Source of the DNA: Methanococcoides seepicolus
GTDB lineage: Archaea > Halobacteriota > Methanosarcinia > Methanosarcinales > Methanosarcinaceae
DNA: 64,000 nt
Assembly (NCBI RefSeq): GCF_023684405.1
Contig: NZ_JAGSOI010000001.1
Coordinates: 1-64,000 of the forward strand
Reading direction: 5' to 3'
The notes beneath the pieces are model-generated. The model saw nothing but the letters and a program-made list of their open reading frames with translations. It was not told the origin of the DNA and searched no databases. Position 1 is the first letter of the stretch. Every line of letters begins with the position of its first letter. Of this stretch, positions 42,991-51,795 are shown in pieces. Both the position numbers and the translations under genes were made by a program.

Positions 42991-43365
42991 ATGAAAATAT
43001 GCGTACCTTCTGCAAATAATGGCGGATTAGATGATATGGTAGGTCAGCACTTTGGAATGGTCCCTACATACACCGTGATGGACATTGAGCACAACTTAGT
43101 AGAGATAGTGGGAAACACAAGCGAGCATAATGGTGGTGTAGGATTACCACCAGAACTTCTCTCAAAAAAAGGCGTGAACATAATGCTTTGTGGCGGCCTT
43201 GGACAAAAAGCTGTAGACATGTTCAATGAATATGGAATTGATGTTTTTATCGGTGCACAGGGAACTGTGGAGACAGCTATCAATGACTGGAAAGAAGGAA
43301 ATCTTGTCAACCCGACCAGCGAAAATGTCTGTCAGGGCCATGGGCATGATGAAGACCAACACTGA
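42991..43365 (+). CDS. NifX-like protein with His-rich tail (2)
   Basis: The domain is the same as in the previous gene (124 aa): MKICVPSANNGGLDDMVGQHFGMVPTYTVMDIE, GVGLPPELLSKKGVNIMLCGGLGQKAVDMFNEYGIDVFIGAQG. The tail CQGHGHDEDQH is rich in metal-binding residues and could bind nickel, zinc or another soft metal. It starts 17 bases after the first copy and ends seven bases before the MinD-type gene, so it is cotranscribed with both. It is more similar to copy 3 than to copy 1. Confidence 0.88.
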   Translation: MKICVPSANNGGLDDMVGQHFGMVPTYTVMDIEHNLVEIVGNTSEHNGGVGLPPELLSKKGVNIMLCGGLGQKAVDMFNEYGIDVFIGAQGTVETAINDWKEGNLVNPTSENVCQGHGHDEDQH

Positions 43366-43372
43366 AACACAT

Positions 43373-44218
43373 ATGAAAATTGCTATCGCAAGTGGAAAAG
43401 GCGGCACCGGTAAAACCACCGTTGCCGTAAACCTTGCACTTTCAATACCTGATGCACAGCTGATCGACTGCGATGTCGAAGAACCCAATTGCAATCTATT
43501 TTTGAACAAAGAACTGGAGCGCATCGCTGAATCAAAGATCACTGTTCCGAATATCGATGAGGAACTTTGCACACACTGCGGAAAATGTTCCGAAATGTGC
43601 CGTTTCAATGCAATTGCGACCCTACCAGAAAAAGTTATCCTATTCCCAACTCTCTGCCACAGCTGTGGAGGGTGTATTCTAGCTTGCCCGGAATATGCCA
43701 TTTCCGGAAAGGAAAAGATTACAGGCATCATCAGCAGATCCTCCAATAAGAAAGATCACCCCATGCTCTATGAAGGAGTACTAAATATTGGAGAAAGCAT
43801 GGCATCCCCGGTCATAACTGAACTAAAGAGAAGCATTGAACCGGGAATTCCAACAATAATCGATTCCCCACCTGGAACTGGGTGCCCTGTTATGACCACA
43901 TTAGAAGATACGGATCACTGTATACTCGTAACAGAACCAACTCCATTTGGATTACATGACCTGAAACTTGCAGTGAAAATGGTAAAAATTATGAATATAC
44001 CATTCGGAGTCATCATAAACCGAAGTGAACAAGAAAATTGTATCATAGATGAATATTGCGATCAGGAAAACATTGAGGTCCTAATGAGAATACCCCTCAA
44101 TAAACGCATTGCAGAACTATATTCAGATGGAATTCCCTTTGTTGAGGAAATGCCTGAGTGGAAAGAAAGATTCACTAATTTATTTGAGAGAATAGTCAAC
44201 AAAAAGGAGCTGGCATGA
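43373..44218 (+). CDS. MinD/Mrp-type ATPase with inserted ferredoxin domain (1)
   Basis: This 281-aa deviant-Walker P-loop ATPase starts MKIAIASGKGGTGKTTVAVNLALS. After the first 60 residues there is a 2x[4Fe-4S] ferredoxin insert (CTHCGKCSEMCRFNAI, CHSCGGCILACPEYAI), then IIDSPPGTGCPVMTTLEDTD and LVTEPTPFGLHDL. Proteins of this kind work in pairs with NifX/ORP-like proteins, probably loading or reducing a cluster using ATP. ATG at 43373 is chosen because the conserved P-loop start lies there; longer readings overlap the previous gene. The next ATPase overlaps it by four bases. Confidence 0.9.
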   Translation: MKIAIASGKGGTGKTTVAVNLALSIPDAQLIDCDVEEPNCNLFLNKELERIAESKITVPNIDEELCTHCGKCSEMCRFNAIATLPEKVILFPTLCHSCGGCILACPEYAISGKEKITGIISRSSNKKDHPMLYEGVLNIGESMASPVITELKRSIEPGIPTIIDSPPGTGCPVMTTLEDTDHCILVTEPTPFGLHDLKLAVKMVKIMNIPFGVIINRSEQENCIIDEYCDQENIEVLMRIPLNKRIAELYSDGIPFVEEMPEWKERFTNLFERIVNKKELA

Positions 44219-45081
44219 AGGAACTCGTAGTTATCAGTGGAAAAGGTGGAACCGGTAAAACCACAATAACAGCTTCATTTGCAGCAATGGCACAAAATGC
44301 AGTGATAGCTGACTGTGATGTCGATGCACCGAACCTTCATCTTGTTCTAAGACCAAGGATTGTAGAAACGAACCCTTTCTATGGCATGGATAAAGCAGAA
44401 ATATGCCTTGACAGATGTATCAAATGTTACAAATGTCAAACTGCCTGTAAATTTAATGCTATCGATGATGACCTGATCGTAAATCAACATAAATGTGAAG
44501 GCTGCGGAGTATGTGAATATGTTTGCAAAGCCAGTGCTATAAATATGATCAAAAGCCGATCAGGCGATGTTCATTCATCCATCACTGACCATGGAACAAT
44601 GGTCCACGCAGAACTGGAGATTGGGGAAGAAGCAAGCGGAAAACTTGTAAGTGCTGTCAAAGAACGTACACGTTCGATAGCACTGGAAAATAAAGCCGAA
44701 CTTATAATAACGGACGGCCCACCCGGCACAGGTTGCCCTGTACTTGCAACAATAACAGGAGCTAGCCTTGCATTGATCGTGACCGAACCCAGCTTATCAG
44801 GGATGCATGATCTCGAAAGGGTCTTGCAGGTTACAGAACACTTCGACATTCCTTCCATTGTCTGCATCAACAAGTACGATATCAATGAGAAGAACGCAGG
44901 GAAAATAGAAGAGTTCTGTCACAAAAGAGAGATAGAAGTTGCAGGAAAGCTTCCTTATGACCCATCGCCCAATATGGCAATGAGGGAAGAGACAACCGTT
45001 GTTGAATACAGGAAGAATGTTCTTTCAGAAGGGATCAAAGCATTATGGGAACGTGTTGTTTCAGAGCTTGAGAAACAGTAA
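44215..45081 (+). CDS. MinD/Mrp-type ATPase with inserted ferredoxin domain (2)
   Basis: This is the 288-aa sister of the preceding gene: MKELVVISGKGGTGKTTITASFAAMAQ, ferredoxin insert CIKCYKCQTACKFNAI and CEGCGVCEYVCKASAI, then IITDGPPGTGCPVLATITGASLALIVTEPSLSGMHDLERV. All eight cluster Cys are present. The pair probably forms a heterodimer, as MinD-like ATPases dimerise on ATP. It starts at an ATGA overlap. ORP-cluster ATPases of Desulfovibrio have the same fused layout. Confidence 0.9.
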   Translation: MKELVVISGKGGTGKTTITASFAAMAQNAVIADCDVDAPNLHLVLRPRIVETNPFYGMDKAEICLDRCIKCYKCQTACKFNAIDDDLIVNQHKCEGCGVCEYVCKASAINMIKSRSGDVHSSITDHGTMVHAELEIGEEASGKLVSAVKERTRSIALENKAELIITDGPPGTGCPVLATITGASLALIVTEPSLSGMHDLERVLQVTEHFDIPSIVCINKYDINEKNAGKIEEFCHKREIEVAGKLPYDPSPNMAMREETTVVEYRKNVLSEGIKALWERVVSELEKQ

Positions 45082-45113
45082 AGGAACCTCACTGATTTAA
45101 ACGAGATGATAAT

Positions 45114-45689
45114 ATGAGATGTGCTGATTGTGACAGTAAGGATTGTTACCAGGGGAAGAATTGTGCCCCAAAGGAGATTCTTGCAGATTATGAAGGCGAG
45201 GACCTGGAGATCATGAAAGTTGCTTCAGGAATAGAAGCAAAATACTACATGCAGAAAACAAGGCTTGAAGAGATTCTCCTTTTTACAAAAGAACTTGGAT
45301 ATGAAAGAATCGGAGTTGCTTTTTGCATAGGGCTTGAAAAGGAAGCGAAGTCATTCTGTGAGATAATGGAGAAACACCTTAAAGTGGAATCTGTTTGTTG
45401 CAAGGTATGTGGCGTGGAGAAAGATACCTATGGACTGGATAAGATACGGGAAGAAAGTATAGAGATAGCCTGCAACCCTATAGCCCAGGCAAATGTGCTG
45501 AACCGTGCAGGGACACAACTGAACATCATAATTGGCCTGTGTCTTGGTCACGACATACTTTTCAACAAGTACAGTGAAGCACCTGTTACAACATTCATCG
45601 TTAAGGACAGGGTACTTGCACACAACCCCGCAGGAGCCCTTTATTCAAAATATTATATGAAGAACGTATTTGAAATGGGGAAGCAATAA
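45114..45689 (+). CDS. DUF1847 Cys-rich protein
   Basis: This 191-aa protein has many Cys: MRCADCDSKDCYQGKNCAPKE at the start, VESVCCKVCGVEKD in the middle, then EIACNPIAQANVLNRAGTQLNIIIGLCLGHDILFNKYS. The DUF1847 family is found in anaerobes and is presumed to bind metal or iron-sulfur clusters. The gene lies 32 bases after the second ATPase and overlaps the start of the MBL gene (taATG), so it belongs to the same transcript. Function unknown. Confidence 0.87.
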   Translation: MRCADCDSKDCYQGKNCAPKEILADYEGEDLEIMKVASGIEAKYYMQKTRLEEILLFTKELGYERIGVAFCIGLEKEAKSFCEIMEKHLKVESVCCKVCGVEKDTYGLDKIREESIEIACNPIAQANVLNRAGTQLNIIIGLCLGHDILFNKYSEAPVTTFIVKDRVLAHNPAGALYSKYYMKNVFEMGKQ

Positions 45690-46345
45690 TGGAGATCACT
45701 GTTGTCTATGACAACAATGCCGGAAGAGGATTGGGAAAAGGCTGGGGATTTTCCTGTTCCATCGAGACTGATGAACAGAAGATTTTGTTCGATACCGGCT
45801 GGGATGGCGGGCTTTTGTTAGAGAACATGGCAGCTCTTGGAATCGATATAAGAGAATACAATATTCTGCTATTATCTCACCAGCACTGGGACCATATCGG
45901 AGGATTACCGGCTGTTCTGAATGCGAATCCCGAAATAAAGGTATACGCATTGGCATCGTTCTCTAAAAAGCTCAAGAACGAGATACAAAAGCGTGCAAAA
46001 CTCAATGAGATAAACGGAATGTGCAAGATCGCAGAAGGAGTATATTCCACCGGAGAACTGGGAGACAGCATCAAGGAACAGGCACTATTGCTGGATACTG
46101 ACAAAGGCGTCTATATCATAAGCGGCTGTGCACATCCCGGCTTATCAGCGATAATAGAGGTTGCATCTTCAATTGGAAATGTTCGTGGCATCATCGGAGG
46201 ATTACACGACTGCCAGGATATTGAAGCGATGCAGGATCTCGAACTCATAGGTGCAGGACACTGTACATCGAACATTGATGCCATTAAAGAGAAGTATAAG
46301 AAAAGTTTTGTTCATATTGAAGCAGGCTATCGTATAACCATCTGA
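45689..46345 (+). CDS. Metallo-beta-lactamase-fold hydrolase
   Basis: This 218-aa protein of the MBL superfamily has the metal motif LLLSHQHWDHIGGLPAVL near residue 55, an early GRGLGKGWGFSCSIE, FDTGWDGGLLLENM, and a late IISGCAHPGLSAII and IIGGLHDCQ. It resembles the archaeal group annotated as similar to the dihydropterin-aminobenzene-phosphate synthase of methanopterin synthesis, but the substrate is open. It is coupled to the DUF1847 gene by a one-base stop-start overlap. Confidence 0.87.
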   Translation: MEITVVYDNNAGRGLGKGWGFSCSIETDEQKILFDTGWDGGLLLENMAALGIDIREYNILLLSHQHWDHIGGLPAVLNANPEIKVYALASFSKKLKNEIQKRAKLNEINGMCKIAEGVYSTGELGDSIKEQALLLDTDKGVYIISGCAHPGLSAIIEVASSIGNVRGIIGGLHDCQDIEAMQDLELIGAGHCTSNIDAIKEKYKKSFVHIEAGYRITI

Positions 46346-46427
46346 ATGATGCCCATATCCTGAATAAGCAGAGCATTAGTGAGGTATATCATTTAGGTTT
46401 TCCATATTGATATGAAGAGTTGAAAAT

Positions 46428-46808
46428 ATGAAAGTTGCCATACCATCTTCAGAGACCGGGGGATTAGAGGACTACGTTGAACTTCATTTTGGAAAAGCCC
46501 CTACATATACCATATATGATACTGAGACCGAAACTGTCGAGATAATTAAGAATACAAGCGTACATATGGGTGGAAAAAGGAGACCTCCCGAACTGCTAAA
46601 AGATGCAGGAGTGGATATTGTCCTCTGTTCAGGTGTCGGACAGAAGATCGTTGACCTTCTTGACAAGAACGGGATAGAGATATTCGTGGGTGCTGATGAA
46701 ACTGTGCAGGAGGCCATCACATCGTGGAAAGCGGGAAAGCTCTACAAGCCAAAGACCATAAATCTTGAAAAGGAACACGGCCTTGGAATGACAAAGAATC
46801 AATTGTGA
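46428..46808 (+). CDS. NifX-like dinitrogenase iron-molybdenum cofactor domain protein (3)
   Basis: This third cofactor-binding domain (126 aa) reads MKVAIPSSETGGLEDYVELHFGKAPTYTIYDTE, then KRRPPELLKDAGVDIVLCSGVGQKIVDLLDKNGIEIFVGADET. It has a single Cys (VLCSG), matching copy 2 in position. It starts 82 bases after the MBL gene and ends next to a T-rich pentanucleotide repeat. Its cargo and partner are unknown. Confidence 0.88.
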   Translation: MKVAIPSSETGGLEDYVELHFGKAPTYTIYDTETETVEIIKNTSVHMGGKRRPPELLKDAGVDIVLCSGVGQKIVDLLDKNGIEIFVGADETVQEAITSWKAGKLYKPKTINLEKEHGLGMTKNQL

Positions 46809-46810
46809 CC

Positions 46811-46850
46811 TTTTTATTTTTTATTTTATTTTATTTTATTTTATTTTTGT
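46811..46850. repeat. TTTTA pentanucleotide repeat between convergent genes
   Basis: About five units of TTTTA plus longer T-runs lie after the third NifX-like gene and reach into the 3' end of the MBL-rhodanese gene, whose last codons and stop (on the minus strand AAAATAAAATAA) are part of it. It can serve as a poly-T terminator for the plus-strand cluster. Unit-number changes would alter the C-terminal tail of the other gene. Confidence 0.7.
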
Positions 46851-48258
46851 CACCTGAACCTGTCCAGGGGAGGGAACACATAATACATTCAGGCCCATAG
46901 CCTGCAGCATTATAACCAGTCATTCCGCCAGCTACATTGTAGACATCACTAGATCCATTCTGCTGTAAGATACTGGCACCCATACTTGAACGCTGACCAC
47001 TTCCACATATCACAACGGTCTTTGTATCGGGATCAAGGTCTTTGTGGGAATTCCGCAGTTCATGAACAGGGATATTGATAGAGTTTTGTATATGTCCTTC
47101 CCGGTGTTCTGCTTCCGACCTTACATCTATCAGTACCAGTTCTTCACCACTGAAGAGAAGGTCATGGAGCTCTTCAGCTGAAAGCTGGCAAACATGTTGC
47201 GTTGAGAGACCAGCCAGGGACCATGCGGCCATTCCACCTTCAAGGAAATATCCAATTCTGTCAAGTCCTACCCTGTGAAGCCAAAGGGATGCTTGGCTCA
47301 CCTGCTCCGGAGAATCAACCACCAACATAATGGTCCTGTCCTCAGGCAAAAGCCAGCCCGAAAATGTTGCAAAATTGCTGTTAATATCAATACTGTATGC
47401 ACCCGGAATATGCCTGCCACCAAATGCTTCATAGCACCTGGTATCAATAACTATATTTTCAGTATCTTCACTTATTTTTTTGAACTCAAGAGGAGGTAAC
47501 GCTTCAGCATGCCCAAGCTGCGAAAGAAGAACGGGACCCATAGCATTCACTTTACTACAACGTTTGAAGTGATCCGGCGTAGGAGGCATCTCATTGGTCA
47601 AGGATGAAATGAACTCGGCCTTTTCACCGATGTTGAGAGCATGATTGTAAAGGCGTTCATAACCGATGGTAGAACTTCTTTTTGCAGCCATTGCCCTGCC
47701 ACAGAGAGAGCCTGCTCCGTGTGCAGGGTATACCTCACAAAAATCAGGGAGAGAGAGAAGTTTGTCATGAAGACTATCATAGAGTTCTGAAGCCAGTTCA
47801 TCAGCTTTTCCAGGGAACAGATCAGGCCTGCCCACATCCCCAACAAAAAGAGCGTCACCGCAAAAAACACACACAGGGTCAGCCCCCCTTGTGCGGTCGG
47901 TCACCACATAGGAAACGTGTTCAGGAGTGTGACCGGGAGTTTCCATTACTCGAATGGACATATCCTCGATCTCGAATATATCGCCCTCTGAAACAACCAC
48001 TGCATCGAATTCACACCCTGCAGAACCGGGAACAAAAATGTTCGCACCAATCCTTTGCATCAGATCCATATGCCCGGAGATGAAATCCGCATGAAGATGT
48101 GTTTCCAGTATGTGAGTTATTTTCCATCCCATATCAAAGGCCATATCGAGATATACGTCGACATCCCTGGACGGATCGATCACTGCACAGAATTTATCGC
48201 CACCAAGCAAATAGGAACTGTGCGCAATTCCTTTTACGAATACCTGCTGAACTATCAA
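46831..48258 (-). CDS. MBL-fold hydrolase fused to two rhodanese domains
   Basis: The N-terminal 230 residues are a glyoxalase II/ETHE1-like MBL domain with THLHADFISGH and CGDALFVGDVGRPDL, of the persulfide dioxygenase or thiol hydrolase type. Two rhodanese domains follow: the first (about 265-360) has VVDSPEQ where the active-site Cys is expected and looks inactive, the second has VICGSGQRSS with Cys in place. Together they suggest sulfane-sulfur or low-molecular-weight thiol handling. The TTG at 48258 is my start, giving MIVQQVFVKGIAHSSY; a longer TTG reading from 48318 is less likely. Confidence in the start is low. Confidence 0.83.
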   Translation of the reverse strand: MIVQQVFVKGIAHSSYLLGGDKFCAVIDPSRDVDVYLDMAFDMGWKITHILETHLHADFISGHMDLMQRIGANIFVPGSAGCEFDAVVVSEGDIFEIEDMSIRVMETPGHTPEHVSYVVTDRTRGADPVCVFCGDALFVGDVGRPDLFPGKADELASELYDSLHDKLLSLPDFCEVYPAHGAGSLCGRAMAAKRSSTIGYERLYNHALNIGEKAEFISSLTNEMPPTPDHFKRCSKVNAMGPVLLSQLGHAEALPPLEFKKISEDTENIVIDTRCYEAFGGRHIPGAYSIDINSNFATFSGWLLPEDRTIMLVVDSPEQVSQASLWLHRVGLDRIGYFLEGGMAAWSLAGLSTQHVCQLSAEELHDLLFSGEELVLIDVRSEAEHREGHIQNSINIPVHELRNSHKDLDPDTKTVVICGSGQRSSMGASILQQNGSSDVYNVAGGMTGYNAAGYGPECIMCSLPWTGSGDKNKIK

Positions 48259-48447
48259 ATTACAACCCCATCTTTCCTTTGAACTGTATAAAGAATTAAT
48301 ATTCGGAACAAGCAACAAATGTTAAAAAATAATATAAAGGTTCATGAGATATATATTTGTACATACAAGAAAGCATATCACAGAACAATAGATGGCTGTT
48401 CTTTCGGAAAACTGATAATATGAATATTTATGAAGGAGGTCGTAACA

Positions 48448-49737
48448 GTGTTGGCATTTGATCTGGGCATAGACCCGATACTGTATGATTTCCTCACAAA
48501 GGTCGTGCTGTCTTTAATGATAGGCATCCTTATAGGAATTGAACGTGAACACCACCGCCAGGACCAGGAAGTGTTTGCAGGAGTACGTACTTTCGCAATA
48601 GTATGTATCTGTGGCATGCTTGCGACATTTGTAGCCCAAATGATAGATATAATGATCCTCCTAATAACTACAGTACTCATTGCAGTATCCTGTTTTTTCC
48701 TGATATACAGGGTATATATGATCAGTGGTAAGCTGGGAATGACAAGTTCCATCGCCCTTTTTCTGACCTACCTTCTGGGTGTGCTCGTAGCAATGGGACA
48801 TTATCTCTTTGCCATAATCATAGGGGTCATAATAACATTCCTGCTTATCGAGAAGAAGCCTTTGCATTCTTTTGCCGAACATCTTACAGATGAGGAGATA
48901 ATCAATGGTGTTCAGTTCCTTGCAGTTGCTTTTATTCTATACCCACTCATGCCGGAAGAGCCAGTAATGGGCGTACTGAACCTTAAATCCGCCATACTCA
49001 TTGTGGTACTTGTGATGTTCATAGGATTCATCAGCTATGTATCGCTCAAGAGATTCGGTACTAAAGGCGGGATGTCCTATTCAGGTCTTTTTGGAGGTTT
49101 TGTCAGCAGCGAAGCCACCACTGCTGCACTGGCTGCAATGTCGAAGAACCAATCCAGCCTTATCCATGCCCTTTACATCGGCATCCTCATGTCGAACATA
49201 TCAATGATAATCAGTAACACCCTTATTGCATTGATAGTCGACCCCACCGGAAGAACTATGTTGGCAATGATACCCCCACAGATCGCCATGCTTGTTATTG
49301 TTCTGATAATCATAGCAATACGAAGGGAGAGCTATGATATAATGACAGAACCACTGGAAATAGGTTCACCGTTCGCATTGAAACCTGCCTTCAAGTTCGG
49401 CGCCTTGTTCTCCATCCTTCTGGTGATCACAAGTCTTGCAGGAGAGTTTGCAGGAAGTACCGGTATCTACATTACAGCACTTGGAGGACTGGTAAGCAGT
49501 TCCGCTGTTGTAGCATCCGTTGCAGCATTGGCCTTTACAGGCAATGTTCCCTATACTGTGGCTGCCCAGACCGCTGTGATGGCAGGGATCATCAGCACCC
49601 TTAATAAGATAATGCTTATAAGAGTGTCAGGTTCAAAGGAACTTTATTACCATTCAAGGAATACCTTTGTCCTTATAGCAATAGTTGGAACGGTCGTGCT
49701 CTACCTCTGGAGCTACTTCGATCTTGCCGGCCTTTAA
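48448..49737 (+). CDS. MgtC/SapB-DUF4010 membrane protein
   Basis: This membrane protein of about 429 aa has an N-terminal MgtC/SapB domain (SLMIGILIGIEREHHRQDQEVFAGVRTFAIVCICGML) and a C-terminal DUF4010 domain with GGFVSSEATTAALAAMSKNQ and LGGLVSSSAVVASVAALAF. There are about twelve transmembrane stretches. Proteins of this layout are found in many archaea; ion transport or magnesium homeostasis is suggested by the name only. GTG at 48448 is preferred because AGGAGGT lies eight bases before it, inside the longer frame that starts at 48430. Confidence 0.85.
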   Translation: MLAFDLGIDPILYDFLTKVVLSLMIGILIGIEREHHRQDQEVFAGVRTFAIVCICGMLATFVAQMIDIMILLITTVLIAVSCFFLIYRVYMISGKLGMTSSIALFLTYLLGVLVAMGHYLFAIIIGVIITFLLIEKKPLHSFAEHLTDEEIINGVQFLAVAFILYPLMPEEPVMGVLNLKSAILIVVLVMFIGFISYVSLKRFGTKGGMSYSGLFGGFVSSEATTAALAAMSKNQSSLIHALYIGILMSNISMIISNTLIALIVDPTGRTMLAMIPPQIAMLVIVLIIIAIRRESYDIMTEPLEIGSPFALKPAFKFGALFSILLVITSLAGEFAGSTGIYITALGGLVSSSAVVASVAALAFTGNVPYTVAAQTAVMAGIISTLNKIMLIRVSGSKELYYHSRNTFVLIAIVGTVVLYLWSYFDLAGL

Positions 49738-49802
49738 GGAGCTTTTACCGAAAGGCTATAGTCCAGAGACCGGGCTTCTATGAGCCATACAGGTGTGAAT
49801 CT

Positions 49803-50648
49803 ATGAAACCATATTATAATCCTTCTTTTGCTACCGAAGAACTCGAATTTCACGGTTTGGAAGATAATTCAGAAGGCAAAGCCCTATATTTCCCGGTACG
49901 AAGCCGGAAGGTGCTGGTCGAGAACGGTATCGATGCTGAAGAATATTTTAAGTACATCCCTGAAAGAAGTGTTCTTGAGAGTACAGAGGTCATCTACATC
50001 GGAACGCTTGGTGACATACCCTGCCATTGTTTTGAAATACCGGAAGGAGCAGAGTTCGAGGATATGGAATTCCTTGAACTGAATGATCTGTATGGCATCA
50101 TCGATGAAGAGATGCTTGGCATCATTTCAAGAGCGGTACAGATGGCAGATTTCTACCGCACACACCAATACTGCGGGCTCTGTGGAAATTTCACACATTA
50201 TGTGCCCGAAGAAACAGGGATGCAATGCGGTAGTTGTGCACATATAGCATATCCAAGGATAAGTCCTGCTGTTGTGGTCCTTATAGAAAAGGAAGAGGAA
50301 TTGCTCATGGCAAGGTCACATCATTTCAAGGAAGGTATGTACGGCCTTGTTGCAGGATTTGTGGAAGCTGGAGAGACCATAGAACACGCAGTACACCGGG
50401 AGGTCAAAGAAGAGGTTGGTGTATCCATAAAGGAACTTTCATATTTTGGGAGCCAGCCCTGGCCATTTCCTTCCTCTTTAATGATAGGATTCACTGCGAC
50501 CTATGAAAGCGGAGATATAGAGATAGATGCCAATGAGATAGAGGATGCAAAATGGTTCCCCATAGATAAAATCCCCACACCCCCTTCGAAAAGAAGCATT
50601 ACGGGGTCGCTCATCGAGCTGTTCATTGAAAAGCATGGTCCAAAATGA
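49803..50648 (+). CDS. nudC: NAD(+) diphosphatase NudC-like Nudix hydrolase
   Basis: NudC cleaves NADH to NMNH and AMP. The 281-aa protein has an N-terminal beta domain, a zinc ribbon (YCGLCGNFTHYVPEETGMQCGSCAH) and the Nudix box GFVEAGETIEHAVHREVKEEVGV. The NudC-specific SQPWPFPSSLMIGF follows. Its role in this methanogen is presumably turnover of pyridine nucleotides or removal of NAD caps from RNA. It is followed at 58 bases by a DtxR-type regulator on the same strand, without a visible link. Confidence 0.93.
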   Translation: MKPYYNPSFATEELEFHGLEDNSEGKALYFPVRSRKVLVENGIDAEEYFKYIPERSVLESTEVIYIGTLGDIPCHCFEIPEGAEFEDMEFLELNDLYGIIDEEMLGIISRAVQMADFYRTHQYCGLCGNFTHYVPEETGMQCGSCAHIAYPRISPAVVVLIEKEEELLMARSHHFKEGMYGLVAGFVEAGETIEHAVHREVKEEVGVSIKELSYFGSQPWPFPSSLMIGFTATYESGDIEIDANEIEDAKWFPIDKIPTPPSKRSITGSLIELFIEKHGPK

Positions 50649-50706
50649 GAATGCCAATTTTTGGTATGTACGCAAATTTTAAATAAAGAAGGGATCAATC
50701 AGGTCT

Positions 50707-51144
50707 ATGGAGAACATTACAGGGCTTGAGCTATCTCCGAAAAAGATAGAGTACCTGAAATTCCTGCTTGAGAAAGGCGATAATGTGCGAACTACGGATA
50801 TTTCCAGGCACATGAAAGTAGATCCCTCAACGACAACGAAAGCTATCAGTGAACTGGATTCCACAGGATATGTGAAACATATACCTTACAGAGGTGTCAG
50901 CCTTACTGAGAAAGGGAAGGAATACACACATTTCATTCTGAGAAGACACCGTATTTTAAGCCTTATGTTAAACCATTATGGACTTTCACCGGAAGAATCC
51001 TGTAAAGAGGTTGCACGTTTTGAAGGTTTTGTGTCAAAAGATGCCATTGATGCGATCTGCAATTCAATGGGACATCCAACTTTCGGGGTCTGTGGCAGGA
51101 TAGAACATGATGGCTGCGGACTTGACCACGAAGGCCACGCATGA
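50707..51144 (+). CDS. DtxR/MntR-like metal-dependent regulator
   Basis: The 145-aa protein has a winged helix (KIEYLKFLLEKGDNVRTTDISRHMKVDPSTTTKAISELDSTGYVKHIPYRGVSLTEKGKEY) followed by the HxxxxxxLxxHYGL segment (LRRHRILSLMLNHYGL) of the DtxR metal-binding and dimer domain. A late CGRIEHDGCGLDHEGHA tail adds Cys and His ligands. It probably represses metal uptake genes. No target gene is adjacent. The gene converges with tfuA, two bases apart. Confidence 0.87.
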   Translation: MENITGLELSPKKIEYLKFLLEKGDNVRTTDISRHMKVDPSTTTKAISELDSTGYVKHIPYRGVSLTEKGKEYTHFILRRHRILSLMLNHYGLSPEESCKEVARFEGFVSKDAIDAICNSMGHPTFGVCGRIEHDGCGLDHEGHA

Positions 51145-51146
51145 GC

Positions 51147-51791
51147 TTACTTTTTTATAAGCTCTTTTATGGTTTCAAGAACGAGTATAGCATCAGCTCT
51201 TTTGACATCGGTCTCGTTGTTCAGACAATAATCCAATAACGGCTCTTTTTCAGGAATTACACCTTTATCAACCGCTGTTTTCACAATACCAAGATAACTT
51301 CTGAGAGGATAGTGCAGCTCCATTGCTATATTAAGCACAGAGAGACGGGTACTCTCATCGATGATACCTTCATCGCATGCTGCCTGTAAGGTCTCCCTGA
51401 TGTTAACAAGGGGAACAGATACAGGTTCAAAGGTTTCGGGATTTGTGGTGACAGCCACCTCATCGTCAGACTCGAGGATACCGTCACGATACCATTCATA
51501 GACCTTGCCGACACCTATCATGCCATGTACATCAAGTTCGGATGCACGTAGCGCCCCCATGCTGCAACCACCTACTACGGTGATACCTTTCTTCATTGCA
51601 TGGAGTATCTCTTTGTGTGCAACGGCAGCCCTATCGAAGAACATGCCATCGATGATGCCGATGATATCATAGCCCTGTGATGAGACATTTTCCACATCAC
51701 CCCTTGCTACCGGAGGCAGGTAAACAGCATCAAGTATAGCTTTTGCATCTTCGTGGCAGATACTTGTACCTGCAAATATCACCGCTCTCAT
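51147..51791 (-). CDS. tfuA: TfuA-related McrA-glycine thioamidation protein
   Basis: TfuA assists the YcaO enzyme that converts a backbone amide of methyl-CoM reductase (the Gly near the active site of McrA) to thioglycine. The 214-aa protein reads MRAVIFAGTSICHEDAKAIL, IIGIIDGMFFDRAAVAHKEILHAMKKGITVVGGCSMGALRASELD. Its start ATG 51791 lies five bases after the ycaO stop behind GTGATCC; the upstream extension to 51860 reads through ycaO in another frame and is rejected. TfuA is proposed to supply or help to handle sulfur. Confidence 0.92.
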   Translation of the reverse strand: MRAVIFAGTSICHEDAKAILDAVYLPPVARGDVENVSSQGYDIIGIIDGMFFDRAAVAHKEILHAMKKGITVVGGCSMGALRASELDVHGMIGVGKVYEWYRDGILESDDEVAVTTNPETFEPVSVPLVNIRETLQAACDEGIIDESTRLSVLNIAMELHYPLRSYLGIVKTAVDKGVIPEKEPLLDYCLNNETDVKRADAILVLETIKELIKK

Positions 51792-51795
51792 AGGA

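Noticed and set aside
43226-43372. N-terminal extension of the first MinD-type ATPase
   Set aside because: It is NifX-like gene sequence in another frame; the P-loop start at 43373 is conserved.
42575-46808. The NifX-type cluster as a nitrogen-fixation locus
   Set aside because: There are no nifH, nifD, nifK, nifE or nifN genes nearby, and the ferredoxin-MinD pairs fit ORP-type clusters better.
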